Source: Heterobilharzia americana
Lineage: Eukaryota; Platyhelminthes; Trematoda; Strigeidida; Schistosomatidae
Length of the DNA stretch: 64,000 bases
Assembly (NCBI GenBank): GCA_944470555.2
Contig: OX104131.1
Span: forward strand, 14,128,515 to 14,192,514
Reading direction: 5' to 3'
Made by a program: the position numbers and the translations under genes. Positions 10,284 through 21,223 of the stretch are shown here, in pieces (the first letter of the stretch is position 1; each line of letters starts with the position of its first letter). The notes below the pieces were generated by a model. The model saw nothing but the letters and a program-made list of their open reading frames with translations. It was not told the DNA's origin and searched no databases.

Positions 10284-12135
10284 TATGTTTAGCAATCAAA
10301 GGCGTAAAAGCTTATAATATTGTGTGGGACTTTGTAAATACTAGTAAATGCTGAAGTTTTGTCAATCTTATGCTCAGTATCTACTAGATGGGCGGGTATT
10401 GAGCTTTTGATGGATTTCACTGTTCCTTTGTCTGACCACTCTGGACGATGTTCAGAGGAGCGATGATACGCTTGCTCGGTCGTTCGACTTATGTAACTAT
10501 CTCTACAGCGGCAGTTAAATTTATCAATGCACTTAGATGTGGTCAGATTCCGAAGTTTATCCTTCAACTCCATCAGCCTCATACAGTGAGTATTAAATTG
10601 CATGCAGAGTATGGCGACAAAGACGGCTTTTTCTATCAAATTTCTGAGTTTCAATGTCAGTGTTTCTGCAGCTGCATCTCTTTTGAACCTCAAGGTTGCA
10701 TACAATTGTTCCTGCAGGACCATTTGAAGGCGCTTTTCTCCAGCTATTTTTATTGATACAGTCCTTGTGAACCTTTCAGGATAGCCATTCTTGTGTGAGT
10801 TCTCTATTACTCTTAATTCATCGTTCAAAGTATCAGCTGTGCAAATCTTACTGACTCCAAACATCAGTGTGAGGATTAAGTTCCTTTGGTTCACAGTAGG
10901 AACAAATGGTCGGAAATGTGTATACTGCCCGACGCATGATTTCCTACGATAAACACTGAGTCTGATACTGCCACCTGTCCCTCTTGATAGCAAAACATCC
11001 AAAAATAGAAGACATCCGTCTTACTCTTTATTACATGTAAACTCGATTTCTAGATGAGCACTGTTGAATGTATGGAGAAAAATGCCAGCGTTCGTATCAT
11101 TTTTGTACAGAACGAAAGTGTCATCCATGTGTCTGCAATAGAATGATAGTTTATCCATCGTGCTACGTTGTGTTGCACTTTACAATTTTTTCCATAACAT
11201 ATCAGCTAGAGGAGAACCTAATGGTGAACCCACTGCCATACTTTCGATGTGACGGCAAATTTCTTTGTTAAACTGAAATTGTACTACCATCGTAGAGCAA
11301 AGAAGTAGCTCTCGTAGGGTTGCAAGTGATATACCTACCTCCATCTTGCTATCTATCAGAGAACCACAAATAAAATCAATTGTTTTCAGAAGGGGAACAT
11401 TGGTAAACAAGGGAGAAATGTTTATAGAAATAATCGCTTCCTTACTAGTGTTCTTGTCTTCGACTTTTGAAATAAATTCAAAAAGGTACTTTCAGCTGTT
11501 TTAGCCACATTATGTTGTAGTGGCTTCAGTTTAACTGCTGGCCATCTTGTTACTTTATGATAAGATGAATTGAAAGTCAAAAATAGGGGACCCTGATAAG
11601 TTAGGTTTATGGACTTTGAGCAGTTCAAAACATTCTTAGTAATTTAGTATCCACAGGCATAATTCATTCGAAAGTGTCCGCTGAGATTATACCGCTAGTT
11701 AACAGCGTTTTCGATGTTTTTGAAAATTCCTTATCCATTTTCTTTGTATGAACTCACCCCTTAACCAAAACCGAAAAATTTGAAGTATTGTCGAAAATTC
11801 TAGTCGTTTGATCAATATAGCTGACTTCATTCAAGAGTGCGACTCCCGTTTCCCTATCTGATCTCGCTATAAATACCCTCTGGTTAGAGGACATTTTACT
11901 CATTACTTCGCAATGAGCCTTAATAAGCATACATTTTTCACTGAATTCGGTCGTAAGACGACGGTAAAAGCTCTTCAATAAAAAAGTTAAAAAGTCTATA
12001 TCAGAGCATATCACGCCATGCAGCGACTACAAATTAAAGAAAATTTCGAATCGTGCCTGAGTTCCACTTTACACGCAGTGATTGAACACATCAAAATTTA
12101 AATCAAAATATGACAAAACGTACGAAGTCAACTGC

Positions 12136-12555
12136 CATCCGTTATCATTTCCAGACATATTACATGATATGAATAATATCGCCTGTAACTAAACCTTCAC
12201 AAATCCAGGTGACTGCAAACTGCTAGACACCCACCTGACAGTTCAAATATCACCTAACATGGCAATGACATTCCAGCAATGATATCTTGTTCACTGAAGA
12301 TTATATGAGTCAAGCTATGAGGAACCTTCTATCCAGTACTCTTCCTACCATTTTCGAAGCATGACAACATACATACTTGCAGAACATGACTATAACACTG
12401 ACGTATGATGATGCACAACAAAGAAAGTAATTTGCTTTTTCGGATAATGAAACAAACTGCCAATGCCTAATGACTACTAATATGCATGAAACAGTTGATT
12501 TATTATTCAGGACAACATAGGTTGTTGAACTGAGCCAGTATTGAAGAACACAGCA
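12136..12555. repeat. Long inverted repeat, left arm
   Basis: About 420 bp, near-perfect reverse complement of 13548-14315 once the SINE in the right arm is removed. Outer end: CATCCGTTATCATTTCCAGA. Inner end around TTGAAGAACACAGCATA. Only scattered single-base differences were noticed over the arm. The unit could be the terminal repeat of a fold-back type DNA element or a product of inverted duplication. No transposase was found. Confidence 0.85.
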
Positions 12556-13547
12556 TATATACATATGCTGTATTGGATAATAGAAAAAAGTGGCTGCTCT
12601 ATAAAAGGTAAGCCCATGCTAATGTTGCTAATTATTCCCCAGCAGGGCGACGCTTGTAACACCCTAACTGAATGGGGGAGATTTTCTATGACATTGATCC
12701 TACTGATGAAATCTAACATTAACGATCCCAGCTGTGATGATATCTACAGACTACTTTCGTGGAAATTAAGTAGTATACTAAAGCGATGACATCATTGCAT
12801 AATAAAGTCCACTGACTCAACAAGAGAGTAAAATATGCACTTTAGGATACTGAAGACGATTAGGCATGCAATATCGCTCGTTATTAGTTACTTTTCACAC
12901 TGAATACAGTGAGGACATTGACATGACTTGTTACTTCTTAGCAAAAGGTGATCCCACTCCATGGTGTAGGTGAGTTGAGTGGCTGAGTGTTGCCCTGTCG
13001 CCAATTCGTGCCTTAAACTAATGAGTAAGGAAAATAGCAGACCGATTTGAGTATCGGTCCCTAGCTAGATCTAGGTGATTATTTGTGGGGTACAGGCTGT
13101 CCTGTCGTGTCCCCTACTTCGGGATGTGGCGGCGTTAGCGGCCTACCCTAAAGAGTTGAAAGGAAGTGTGGTAGACACTGTTGTTGGTGTAGGGTGGGGG
13201 TGTTTCACCTACAGGTGAATTCACTTCATATGCAGCTGGTTGTCCGAATTCTCATATCGTGTAGGGCATCACTGTCTCCTCTAATCCCTCATCATTTCCC
13301 AGTCTTGCCTCTTATCTACGTTAAAGCATTTCGCTCAAAATACTTACTTCACTATCATCACTGAATGAATATGATGTGTTCACAACAAGACATCCGGAAA
13401 TATACTTCGAAACGGATACATTGACTAACATCATGGGACGATGTGTGAATTCACATCCAGTCACGAGACGACGATTTCAGTCAACTGGTTTGCTTTAGGA
13501 GATTTCATTGTCAGGTGTCTACTGGTGAGATCTAGTTTTCGCTTCGA
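12556..13547. other. Spacer between inverted-repeat arms
   Basis: About 990 bp of unique-looking sequence. A plus-strand ORF of 82 codons starts inside the left arm (12541-12789) but has no recognisable domain. No transposase, RT or integrase motif was seen. Confidence 0.5.
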
Positions 13548-14315
13548 TTGTATGCTGTATTCTTCAATACTGGCTCAGTTCAACAACCTATGTTATCCTG
13601 AATAATAAATCAACTTGTTATTCATCGTAGACTGACATCAGTTGGAGGAACAAAGGAAACCTGGGAGCACTGGACAGCTGTTTCGTCCAACTTCTGTTAG
13701 CTCACGAAGTTGGAAATATGGAGCATTGGATTCTGACCCAGTGGCTCAATGGTAACGCGCTGGCAGTGGAACCTGAAGGTCGCGGGTTCGATCCCTGCTG
13801 GTGGGTGCGCACTGCTGAGGAATCCCATACTAGGACGAGACAGCTGTCCAGTGCTCCCAGGTTTCCTTTGTTCCTCCAACTGATGTCAGTCTACGATGAA
13901 TAACAACTTGAAATAATTCCAAATCTCCACAACTCCCTCAAAATTTAATAAATCAACTGTTTCATGCATATTAGTAGTCATTAGGCATTGGCAGTTTGTT
14001 TCATTATCCGAAAAAGCAAATTACTTTCTTTGTTGTGCATCATCATACGTCAGTGTTATAGTCATGTTCTGCAAGTATGTATGTTGTCATGCTTCGAAAA
14101 TGGTAGGAAGAGTACTGGATAGAAGGTTCCTCATAGCTTGACTCATATAATCTTCAGTGAACAAGATATCATTGCTGGAATGTCATTGCCATGTTAGGTG
14201 ATATTTGAACTGTCAGGTGGGTGTCTAGCAGTTTGCAGTCACCTGGATTTGTGAAGGTTTAGTTACAGGCGATATTATTCATATCATGTAATATGTCTGG
14301 AAATGATGACGGATG
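13548..14315. repeat. Long inverted repeat, right arm (contains a SINE)
   Basis: This arm repeats 12136-12555 in inverted orientation but is interrupted at 13616-13945 by a 330-bp tRNA-derived SINE. The SINE is flanked by the TSD TAATAAATCAAC (13604-13615 and 13946-13957). Removing the insert restores colinearity with the left arm, so the inverted repeat is older than the SINE. Confidence 0.85.
13616..13945 (+). mobile_element. tRNA-derived SINE A with fold-back tail (A1)
   Basis: A pol III-type promoter is visible: A box TGGCTCAATGGTAACGCG (13742) and a canonical B box GGTTCGATCCC (13785-13795). The tail has TGTCCAGTGCTCCCAGGTTT and CAACTGATGTCAGTCTACGA. At 13616-13690 the same tail sequence is present in reverse, so the unit folds back on itself with arms of about 75 bp. 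The 12-bp TSD proves insertion as one unit. ORFs on either strand here are shadows. Confidence 0.85.
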
Positions 14316-15128
14316 TTGGTTTCAATGACAATTGAGGTCACGCGTGTTATGTTATTTAGAAGTATTTATTTGGGTTTATTTCAATTCAAATGACTGTTGC
14401 CAGCTGGCTGAGAACGAATCTGAGAGTTTATATTTTAATACCCTTCGCCGTTGCTGTCTACTGTGCTGCTGATTCACTAGACCCGCTCCTGTCTTTTTCG
14501 ATGGGGCCTGTTTTGTTTCATTGTCGTTGGATTCCCATCATGTGAAGCTGATTTTACAGCATCATATCCAGATGTATTATATCACACTGCACTTTTTGCT
14601 GCCCAATTGATTTATTTGATTCTTCGTGGGTTATTTACATATTTGGCTTGCTATTTAGCCTTTCCACGTTTCAGTGTTCTAATATGCTACAACATAACGA
14701 GCTAGATTTAATTAAGTTGAAAGCGACTAGGAGCCTTCTTTTTGTGTCGACAGACACGTCTCTGTCTCTGATCGATCATTGTATTGTTGTGAGTAATAAC
14801 GGAATTATCAGTAATTTAACCAAACCGCTAAATTGACGGGAGTTAAGAAGTAGTAATCAGAGTAATCCGTTTTATTTTTGTTAATCGAATCAGCGAGTAG
14901 AAACAAACAACAATAAACATTGGAAAGAAAGACAATAAAATCATCATTGGAACGTGCTGTTTGAATAATTTTCACCTGGGTCTGTGTCTGTTGCGAACAG
15001 AATGATTTTCTTTGTCTAAAATCTTCACCATTTGCGTTCACATTTTCTGTAGTTTAATTTACACTGATGGCGGATAATGGCTTTATCTAGAGGTTTTGTA
15101 GAGATTTATTAATTGGGTTTCTTTTTAG
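14316..15128. other. Intergenic
   Basis: No coding signal or repeat recognised. Confidence 0.4.
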
Positions 15129-15650
15129 GTTGGAATTCATCATAGATTGACATTAGTCGCAGGAATATCGGATACTTGGAAGCACTAACTACCTGTTTCG
15201 TCCGAATATGGGACTCCTCAACAGTATGCATCCATGACCCCACCCCAACAAGAGTCACACCCTTGGCCTTCCGGTTCCGTGGCTACCACGTTACCATTGA
15301 GCCACTGGGTCGGAACCCAATGTTCCACATTTCCTATTTCTGTCAACTTCGAGAGGTGATTTCTAAAGTTCTAATGAGAAGTCATGACCAATGGAGTCAG
15401 CCAAGTCGAACATGAGGACAGTTACTCAACGACGACATTGGATGTATATCACGCTATATCGTGAACTGACAGAAGTAGGAAATGCTGACAACTAGACTCC
15501 AACCCAGTGGCTCAATGATAACATGGTGGCCAAGGAAGCTGAAGGTTCTGGGTTCGATCCCTGGGGGGGTTCATGGGTGCGCAATGTTGAATAGTTGCAT
15601 ACTAGGACAAAGCAACTGTCCAGTGCCCCCCAGGGCAACCATTTGTTGAT
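15129..15650. repeat. Head-to-head SINE A pair (A2)
   Basis: 15129-15345 is SINE A on the minus strand (tail GACATTAGTCGCAGGAATA, head CATTGAGCCACTGGGTC). 15460-15645 is SINE A on the plus strand (A box TGGCTCAATGATAAC, B box GGTTCGATCCC). Between them is a spacer of about 115 bp with ATGAGAAGTCATGACCA and CACGCTATATCGTGAACTG. The same spacer links the two heads at 41309-41775, so the inverted dimer is a repeat unit of its own rather than two chance insertions. Confidence 0.75.
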
Positions 15651-15779
15651 TAAAATATACATCTGACGAAGTCAAATTGTTTAAATGTGTTCTAAAAACC
15701 CGAGATTTGAGAAGTTTAGCTGCACATTTATAAGTAGTTGGATGTTCTGCATTGAGATGCTGAAGTAAGAATTAGTTAG

Positions 15780-17777
15780 CACATTTTGTTTAGCCATTAT
15801 GAATTGCTCTGATTCACTGATGCTACGGGATTCTTTAATGTCCTTACAATATGTTCTGTCAACCCATTTGACTGAGGAAGATATGCGGCTGGAAACAGAC
15901 AACGGCAACTGATGTCTGTAAGCCAACCACTGAAGTTCATTTCAGTGAAATGGGTCCAGTTATCAGTGACTTGGGCACTACATATTCCCTTCCGACTGAA
16001 AATCTTTCTCACCACTCTACGTTCGAAATTCCCATTCAGATTGTCTTCAAGTATTGCTCCTGGCCATTTGGAATAAGAGTCTACCTTAACAAAACCAGAG
16101 TATGAGTTCAATTGGGGATCATAGTAATCTTTATGAATGAGTTGCAGTGTCTGACAAAACGTTGGCTGTGGATTCAATTATGATTTTCGATACAATATTT
16201 TAAGCTGATAATCAGAACTGCCCTCTAGTCTTCTCATAACATCAGTATCAAATAATGGCCACAAACATATTTGGGGTCCCAGTGATTTCCTTTTTCATCT
16301 CCTAAGTGCGCAAAATGAATATCATCCAACATAGAAGATGCCAATATCGGAGGAATAATGGTTACTTCTTTCAGACATGAGTATCAATAAGGATGTAGTG
16401 ATACTTCATGCTTTATTTATAGAACTCCGAGGATCTTCACTTACACTTAGCGTTCCAACCCTTCTTCACTGTGTGTATAATGCTTCCATTATACTTCCAA
16501 GTATCCTGTATAATTCCTATTCTCTCAACAGGTAATGGGTGAACTAATAAACAATAATTATCAGTAGGCGAACTCCCGAACAATGAATAACGCGATAGGA
16601 AATCTACGTGAAGTGCATCTTTAGCCTGTTCGTGTTCAATCGCCTGATCATCTCTCTAAACCTCACTAAATTCCATCTCTAAACCGCAGCCGCTGATGAT
16701 CTGTTCGAGGACTTTTGGATAGTGGCTAGTTTTCACAGCTTGATGATAAGTTACAATACAAAAATTCGCACCAAACAGATACTTATGGAGACCCCTAACT
16801 GCCCAAACAACCCCTAGTGCTCATTTGAGAGTTTGAGGATATCTCTGCCCAGTGCCACTCAAATATCTTGCTCTAGTAATTCAGTTACGCACACTTGAGA
16901 AACGCATATAGTGAAAACAAACTTACCCATAGGTGAGTAACGTCTCAGAAGAACTTGATTATTCAGGAACTTAAATGAGTTTCATAAAATGTTTTCGAGG
17001 CAATGTCTGCACACAACCTGTTGAATGGGAATATAACCAAAAAGTCGAGACTATAAGTTCATGAATGTGGGAATGATTGCGGAGTAGAACTGAAGAGCGC
17101 CAATCCATGTTCTTAAAGATAAAGGATCTGTCGGTGAATGTGCCTGAATCAGTGGAATGAAATAATTGGTATCAAGTCCTACACCTTTGGTATTCTAAGG
17201 ATCATACAACGTAGAATTAAATTAAGATTTGAATGGATTAACTGCTACATTTTTATCGTAGAAACATCTGAACTGTTTCGAAATGCGTTCAGCATACAAT
17301 TCAGTATTCGCACCATGAAGTATTATGTCAATTTGCTAAGACTCGTTACCATCTAATCCAGCTATTATCTGATTCATAACCTTTTGGAATATTTCGGGTA
17401 GCACTACTGAATAGAAAAGTAGGAATTTGTACCTAAACATTCAAAATGGGGTATTAATGGTGGTCACTTCACCAGAGACTTAATCAAGAGGACTTTGCAA
17501 ATAAATATGCTTCTTTCAGATCTAGTTTGAAGAAGCATTTCGAACCACATAATTTGTACAAGACGTTTTCACTTTCCCCTCCAGTGCAGCTCTGTTTTTG
17601 TAGTCCATAATTAAGTACCAGACGTCAATCATCACAGAATCTTGATGTCTTTCCATCTGCTTTCAGCGATGTCACGATATGAGTAGTCAAATTCGAAGAC
17701 TAAGCCAGACTAAACAACTTATCCAGTTCTTTCTTTACAGCTTTTCTCATGATATATGAAATCGGGCTTCACAGTAT
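15780..17777 (-). pseudogene. Ty3/gypsy-type LTR retrotransposon pol remnant (G1)
   Basis: On the minus strand, about 17560-17760 encodes an RT start typical of gypsy elements (YIMRKAVKKELDKLFSL, then LKADGKTSRFCDD and LNYGLQKQ). At the other end, the ORF at 15797-16177 holds an integrase core: VDSYSKWPGAI, KIFSRKG, VTDNWTHFTEMNF (the usual DNG is DNW) and YLPQSNGLTEHIVRTLK. The DDE layout (D, D, E) is visible. The intervening RNase H region is heavily mutated. No LTRs or gag were found, so only an internal pol fragment is present. It abuts the truncated 3' end of RTE relative R3 at 17778. Confidence 0.8.
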
Positions 17778-18530
17778 ATGCCCAAATCAATCCATCTCCA
17801 CTTTCTCCTACTGTATATCTGTTGGGTGATGGGTTCTTGCTTCCTTGGTTTGTTGCTAGCCAGTCAGAGTGAGTTACTTTTTGCTTACTCTGATCATTCT
17901 GGTCATCTCATCGTCAGTATCAGTATCGAGTGAGCTCAGGAGGCAGCTGTTGATAACGTATGTCTGTAGTTTGTTGGAAATGCTTTTGTGATACGCCAAG
18001 TCTCTCAACCATCACACAGAAGCACCGACTTGACGTTGGTGTTGAAAATCCGGATATTGTTCATTGTGCTGAGTGCAGTAGATATCCACACTGGTTTCAG
18101 ATTATTGAAGGCCTGTCTTGATGTCTTTCCGATCCTGACTCTGACATTCTCATCTGTGCCTGTGCCACCTGTAGTTGAAACGATGCTACCCTGTCTAGGT
18201 AGGTGAAAGAGACAACTTCCTTCAGGGTTCTTCCGTTCATGGTGATTAGTGCCTCTTGTTGTTCATGCTGTTGTTGGTTGTGTATCTTCATCACCTCCGT
18301 CTTCTCTACCTTCACATGGAGAAAGTCCCATCTTCACTGCCTCACTTCGCCTCAACTCTTCTGTCAACTTGTTAGTTTTTGCTTGTAGATCTTGGAGTTC
18401 GTGTGACATAAGACATTAGACATGAATCATCATCGGCGACGAAATGCAGACCTTCTTCTGAGGTCTTTTCATCGGTGCAGTCAGCGTATACCGTCTTCTC
18501 ACAGCTCCTCACAGTTTGTTGCATGATCCG

Positions 18531-18579
18531 GTCGAGTCTAGTCTAGTCTAGTCTAGTCTAGTCTAGTCGAGTGGAGTCG
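18531..18579. repeat. (GTCTA)n microsatellite inside R3
   Basis: Seven or so units of GTCTA lie in the RT-coding part of R3. The reverse complement (CTAGA)n occurs at the homologous position in R5 (46236-46282), so the array belongs to the subfamily rather than to this locus. Confidence 0.95.
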
Positions 18580-19661
18580 ACCACAGTCAGGAAGATGATC
18601 GGTGGTAGTAGGTGGCAACCTTGTCTTACTCCTGTCCCCTGTCTTCACTTGGAAGGCGTCACTGAGCTTTCCATTGTGAATCACTTGGTATGTAGCATCA
18701 CACACCATGTAGCTGTTGAATGATGTTGATAAAAGTTTGTGGCACTGAAACCGTAGTGTTGAAGCAACTGCCTGTCAAATTACTTCTTGGTTGACGCTAT
18801 CGAACGCCTATTCAGAATCAACGAAGTTGAGGTAGAGATTTGACCTCCATTCTATACTCTGTTCTATGATGATGTGTAGCGTAGCGTTGCGCTTCAATTT
18901 GATCTGCACATGATTTGTTCTTCCTGAAGCCAGCCAGCCAGCCAGCCTGTTCCGGTGATAATTTTTAATGCAAAGCATTTTTCAGTCTCTCCAGGATGAT
19001 GTGGCTTAATATTTTGCTTGCTTTGGTTGGTCAGGAGCATGACTCTACACCAGTTCTTGAGAAGACTTGGGTCACCCACCCTTCTCTGGCAGTTTGATAA
19101 TGGACTCACTTCTTCTTCCAATCAGTCGATAGGTACCTTTCCTTCCTTCCTTCCTTCCAAACCTTGTGCAATAGTGTTGTGAGCATATCTGCTGTTGTCT
19201 CTGTGTTTGTTTTCAGTGCTTCTGGTGGAATTCATCTGGTCCTGTTGCTTTCCTGGCTTTCAGCAACTTTGTGAATGAGTGTTTGTGTTCAGTGATAGTC
19301 CTGTGGCTGGGTTGCTGGTTGTATTTCTGTACGAGTTGCAGGTGTGGTCGTGGTCGTGGTCGTGGCGGTGGTGGTGGTGGTCGATTCAAGAGTTTTTTGA
19401 AGTGGCCAACCCATCGTTTCGTTTGCTTCTCCTCTTTGCTAACTAAGTTTTCCTCACTATCTCCCACTCATTTCATCTGTGTTGATCTCCTCCCAGATAG
19501 TATTTTGGTTATTTGATACAATGTTGTCAGTTCTCTATCTCCCCAACCTGCAGCCTATTCTGCTTCACTTGCCAATGTGTCTTCCCGTCCACTCTTCTTC
19601 ACTTCTTCATACAGTGTAGTGTTTTATAGGTTGTACTCAGTTCCTCTTTTCCTTGTTCATC

Positions 19662-19720
19662 CCTGCACTGCACTGCACTGCACTGCACTGCACTGCACTG
19701 CACTGCAATACACTGCAATC
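19662..19720. repeat. (TGCAC)n microsatellite inside R3
   Basis: About ten TGCAC units in the linker between endonuclease and RT. R4 has a shorter array at the homologous place (about 60967-60992). R1 has a single ordinary copy of this segment. Confidence 0.95.
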
Positions 19721-19805
19721 GTTCATCTTCTGCTTCACCATCTTCCTCTCCCTCCTCTACCACCTTCCATGTGTCCATCGAGATCCATTCCTTGTCTTGC
19801 CGCTT

Positions 19806-19847
19806 CTCCTTCCTTCCTTCCTTCCTTCCTTCCTTCCTTCCTTCCTA
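19806..19847. repeat. (CTTC)n microsatellite inside R3
   Basis: About ten CTTC units. R4 has a shorter version at about 61086-61106. In R1 the same region reads CTTCTTTCTTCTTCCTTCC, a plausible seed for slippage. Confidence 0.95.
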
Positions 19848-21150
19848 ACACGCTCATGCAGGTTTTCTTCCACGTCTCCTTCAAACAGTTCCAGTGTTCG
19901 TCCATACAGGTTTCTTCACGGATGTTGCTCGATATCTCTCATTTCCTCCTGATAACTGACTGATGTGAAGATGTCCTTTGTAGTTTCATCCTTCAGTTCA
20001 GTTTCTGTTCCGGGTGTTGAACTTGAACTGTAGTCTATCACCAACTTCTGTGAAGGCTCTAAACTTGATTTGGGAGGTTCCTTGCACCAGATAGTGAGTG
20101 ATGTGAACCACCACATCTGGTCCCCTTCTCCATCTGGTGTCCAGTAGGCTGTGTCTCCACTCTCTTCAGATTGAAATGAAGTCGATCTGATTTTCATTTA
20201 GTATAGTGTGTCCATCTGGTGAAATCAAATCCATATCACTGCCTTGTGAATATCCTTGTGTTTGTACACACTGCCTCACTCCAATCACCAAATCGCTGAA
20301 TGTGCAGAAACCTGCAAACAGTTCTCCGTTCTCATTCCTCATTTCATTAAGTGCTTCTCGACCCATGATAACTTCTCTTCCTGTGCTGTCCGCTCCCAGT
20401 TTGGCATTCATGTCATCCTACTCATTAGAATTATGATGTCTCCATCTGGGATGGGGCCTTGTCCAAGCATTGATTGCAGTTGTCTGTAGAATTCCTCCTT
20501 CATCTCTTCATCTGCATTATTTGTATATGCGTAGCATTGTATGATTGTGAGCTTCCTTCCTTCCTTTTGAGTTGAACCTTGCTGTTATGATCCTGATGCT
20601 GGAGGAGATTGTTTCCCACTGCATGAGAGTCTTCGATGGTCTTAGGAGGGGGACATCATGACAGCCACTCCAAATCTCAGTGTGCTCGTTGTTGTTGTCT
20701 GGGTGACAATATCAGAGTAGATTGTTGACTCCAGTTGACAGTTTGGAGAGACCACTTCCATTTCCATTTAGTCTGCAGATTCCTCTCAGATTCCCAGCCT
20801 ATCCCTTCTATGATATACCTCCTCATCTCTTTGCCAATCTGGGCAGCCTTATCAGCCAGCTTCAAACATTGTGCGGACATTCCATGTCCCCACGTTTACT
20901 TTCGCTTTCATCGAGAGAAGCGAAGACACATTGGCTAATTGGCTTCCCGAAGGCTCTCACCACCCGGCGTCATTTCGTCTCTCCGATTCCAGCGAGGAAT
21001 AAGTTTATTTCTATTTTTTATATTTTGTTTGTGCTTTCGGGTTTCTTTAGTGGTTGGATTTGTTTAACGGTATAGGGTTGCTAGTCCTATGCCCAACGTT
21101 CCCTGTGTACCCGGGTTTAGGACCAGCTAGTAAATATTGAACTAGTTAAC

Positions 21151-21154
<4 letters not shown>

Positions 21155-21217
<63 letters not shown>
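21155..21217. repeat. (TA)n microsatellite in the R3 5' end
   Basis: About 31 TA units directly between GTTAACTAGTT and GGCGAG. In R1 and R2 those two motifs are only 4-5 bases apart. Confidence 0.97.
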
Positions 21218-21219
<2 letters not shown>

Positions 21220-21223
21220 CGAG

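Larger units (their letters stand above)
9560..12100 (-). pseudogene. Penelope-like element family I, decayed copy (P1)
   Basis: Read on the minus strand this is a nearly complete PLE. The RT start (11754-12014) has VFIARSDRETGVALL. RT motif A/B (11180-11410) has FTNVPL and AVGSPLGSPLADML. The catalytic box is degraded to HMDD (about 11125), then LDVLLSRG. A 237-residue ORF (10289-11002) follows with the linker (NGYPERF) and a GIY-YIG-like nuclease (KFNCRCRDSYISRT, EHRPEWS); the usual G of YIGRT is S. The C-terminal motif EAIAIKIFKPNLCVQ lies at about 10090-10145, split from the rest by the 131-bp SINE at 10153-10283. The 3' UTR matches the P6 copy (45622-46010). Multiple stops and frameshifts make it non-functional. 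Confidence 0.85.
17778..21223 (-). pseudogene. Diverged RTE-type element full of microsatellites (R3)
   Basis: Same order of domains as R1 on the minus strand. The endonuclease has MNAKLGADSTGRE and QIDFISI (20166-20411). The RT is in several broken frames. There is also the ATGKAT-type segment near 19213-19467 and C-terminal sequence near 18097-18315 (VEKTEVMKI). The element lacks its last 200 or so 3' bases, starting abruptly at 17778 next to the gypsy remnant. At its 5' end a (TA)n run (21155-21217) sits inside the terminal sequence, with the expected GGCGAG after it. Many 3-6 bp tandem duplications break the ORF. R4 and R5 share its diagnostic changes, so these three form a subfamily separate from R1/R2. 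Confidence 0.85.

Noticed and set aside
13718..13903. 61-codon plus ORF and its minus-strand counterpart (13697-13879) as small genes
   Set aside because: They are read from SINE A sequence containing the pol III promoter. The same peptides appear wherever the SINE occurs.
18531..19847. Microsatellite cluster as a satellite or CRISPR-like array
   Set aside because: Units of 4-5 bp without spacers, located inside a decayed RTE ORF. They are slippage arrays, not an array of spaced repeats.
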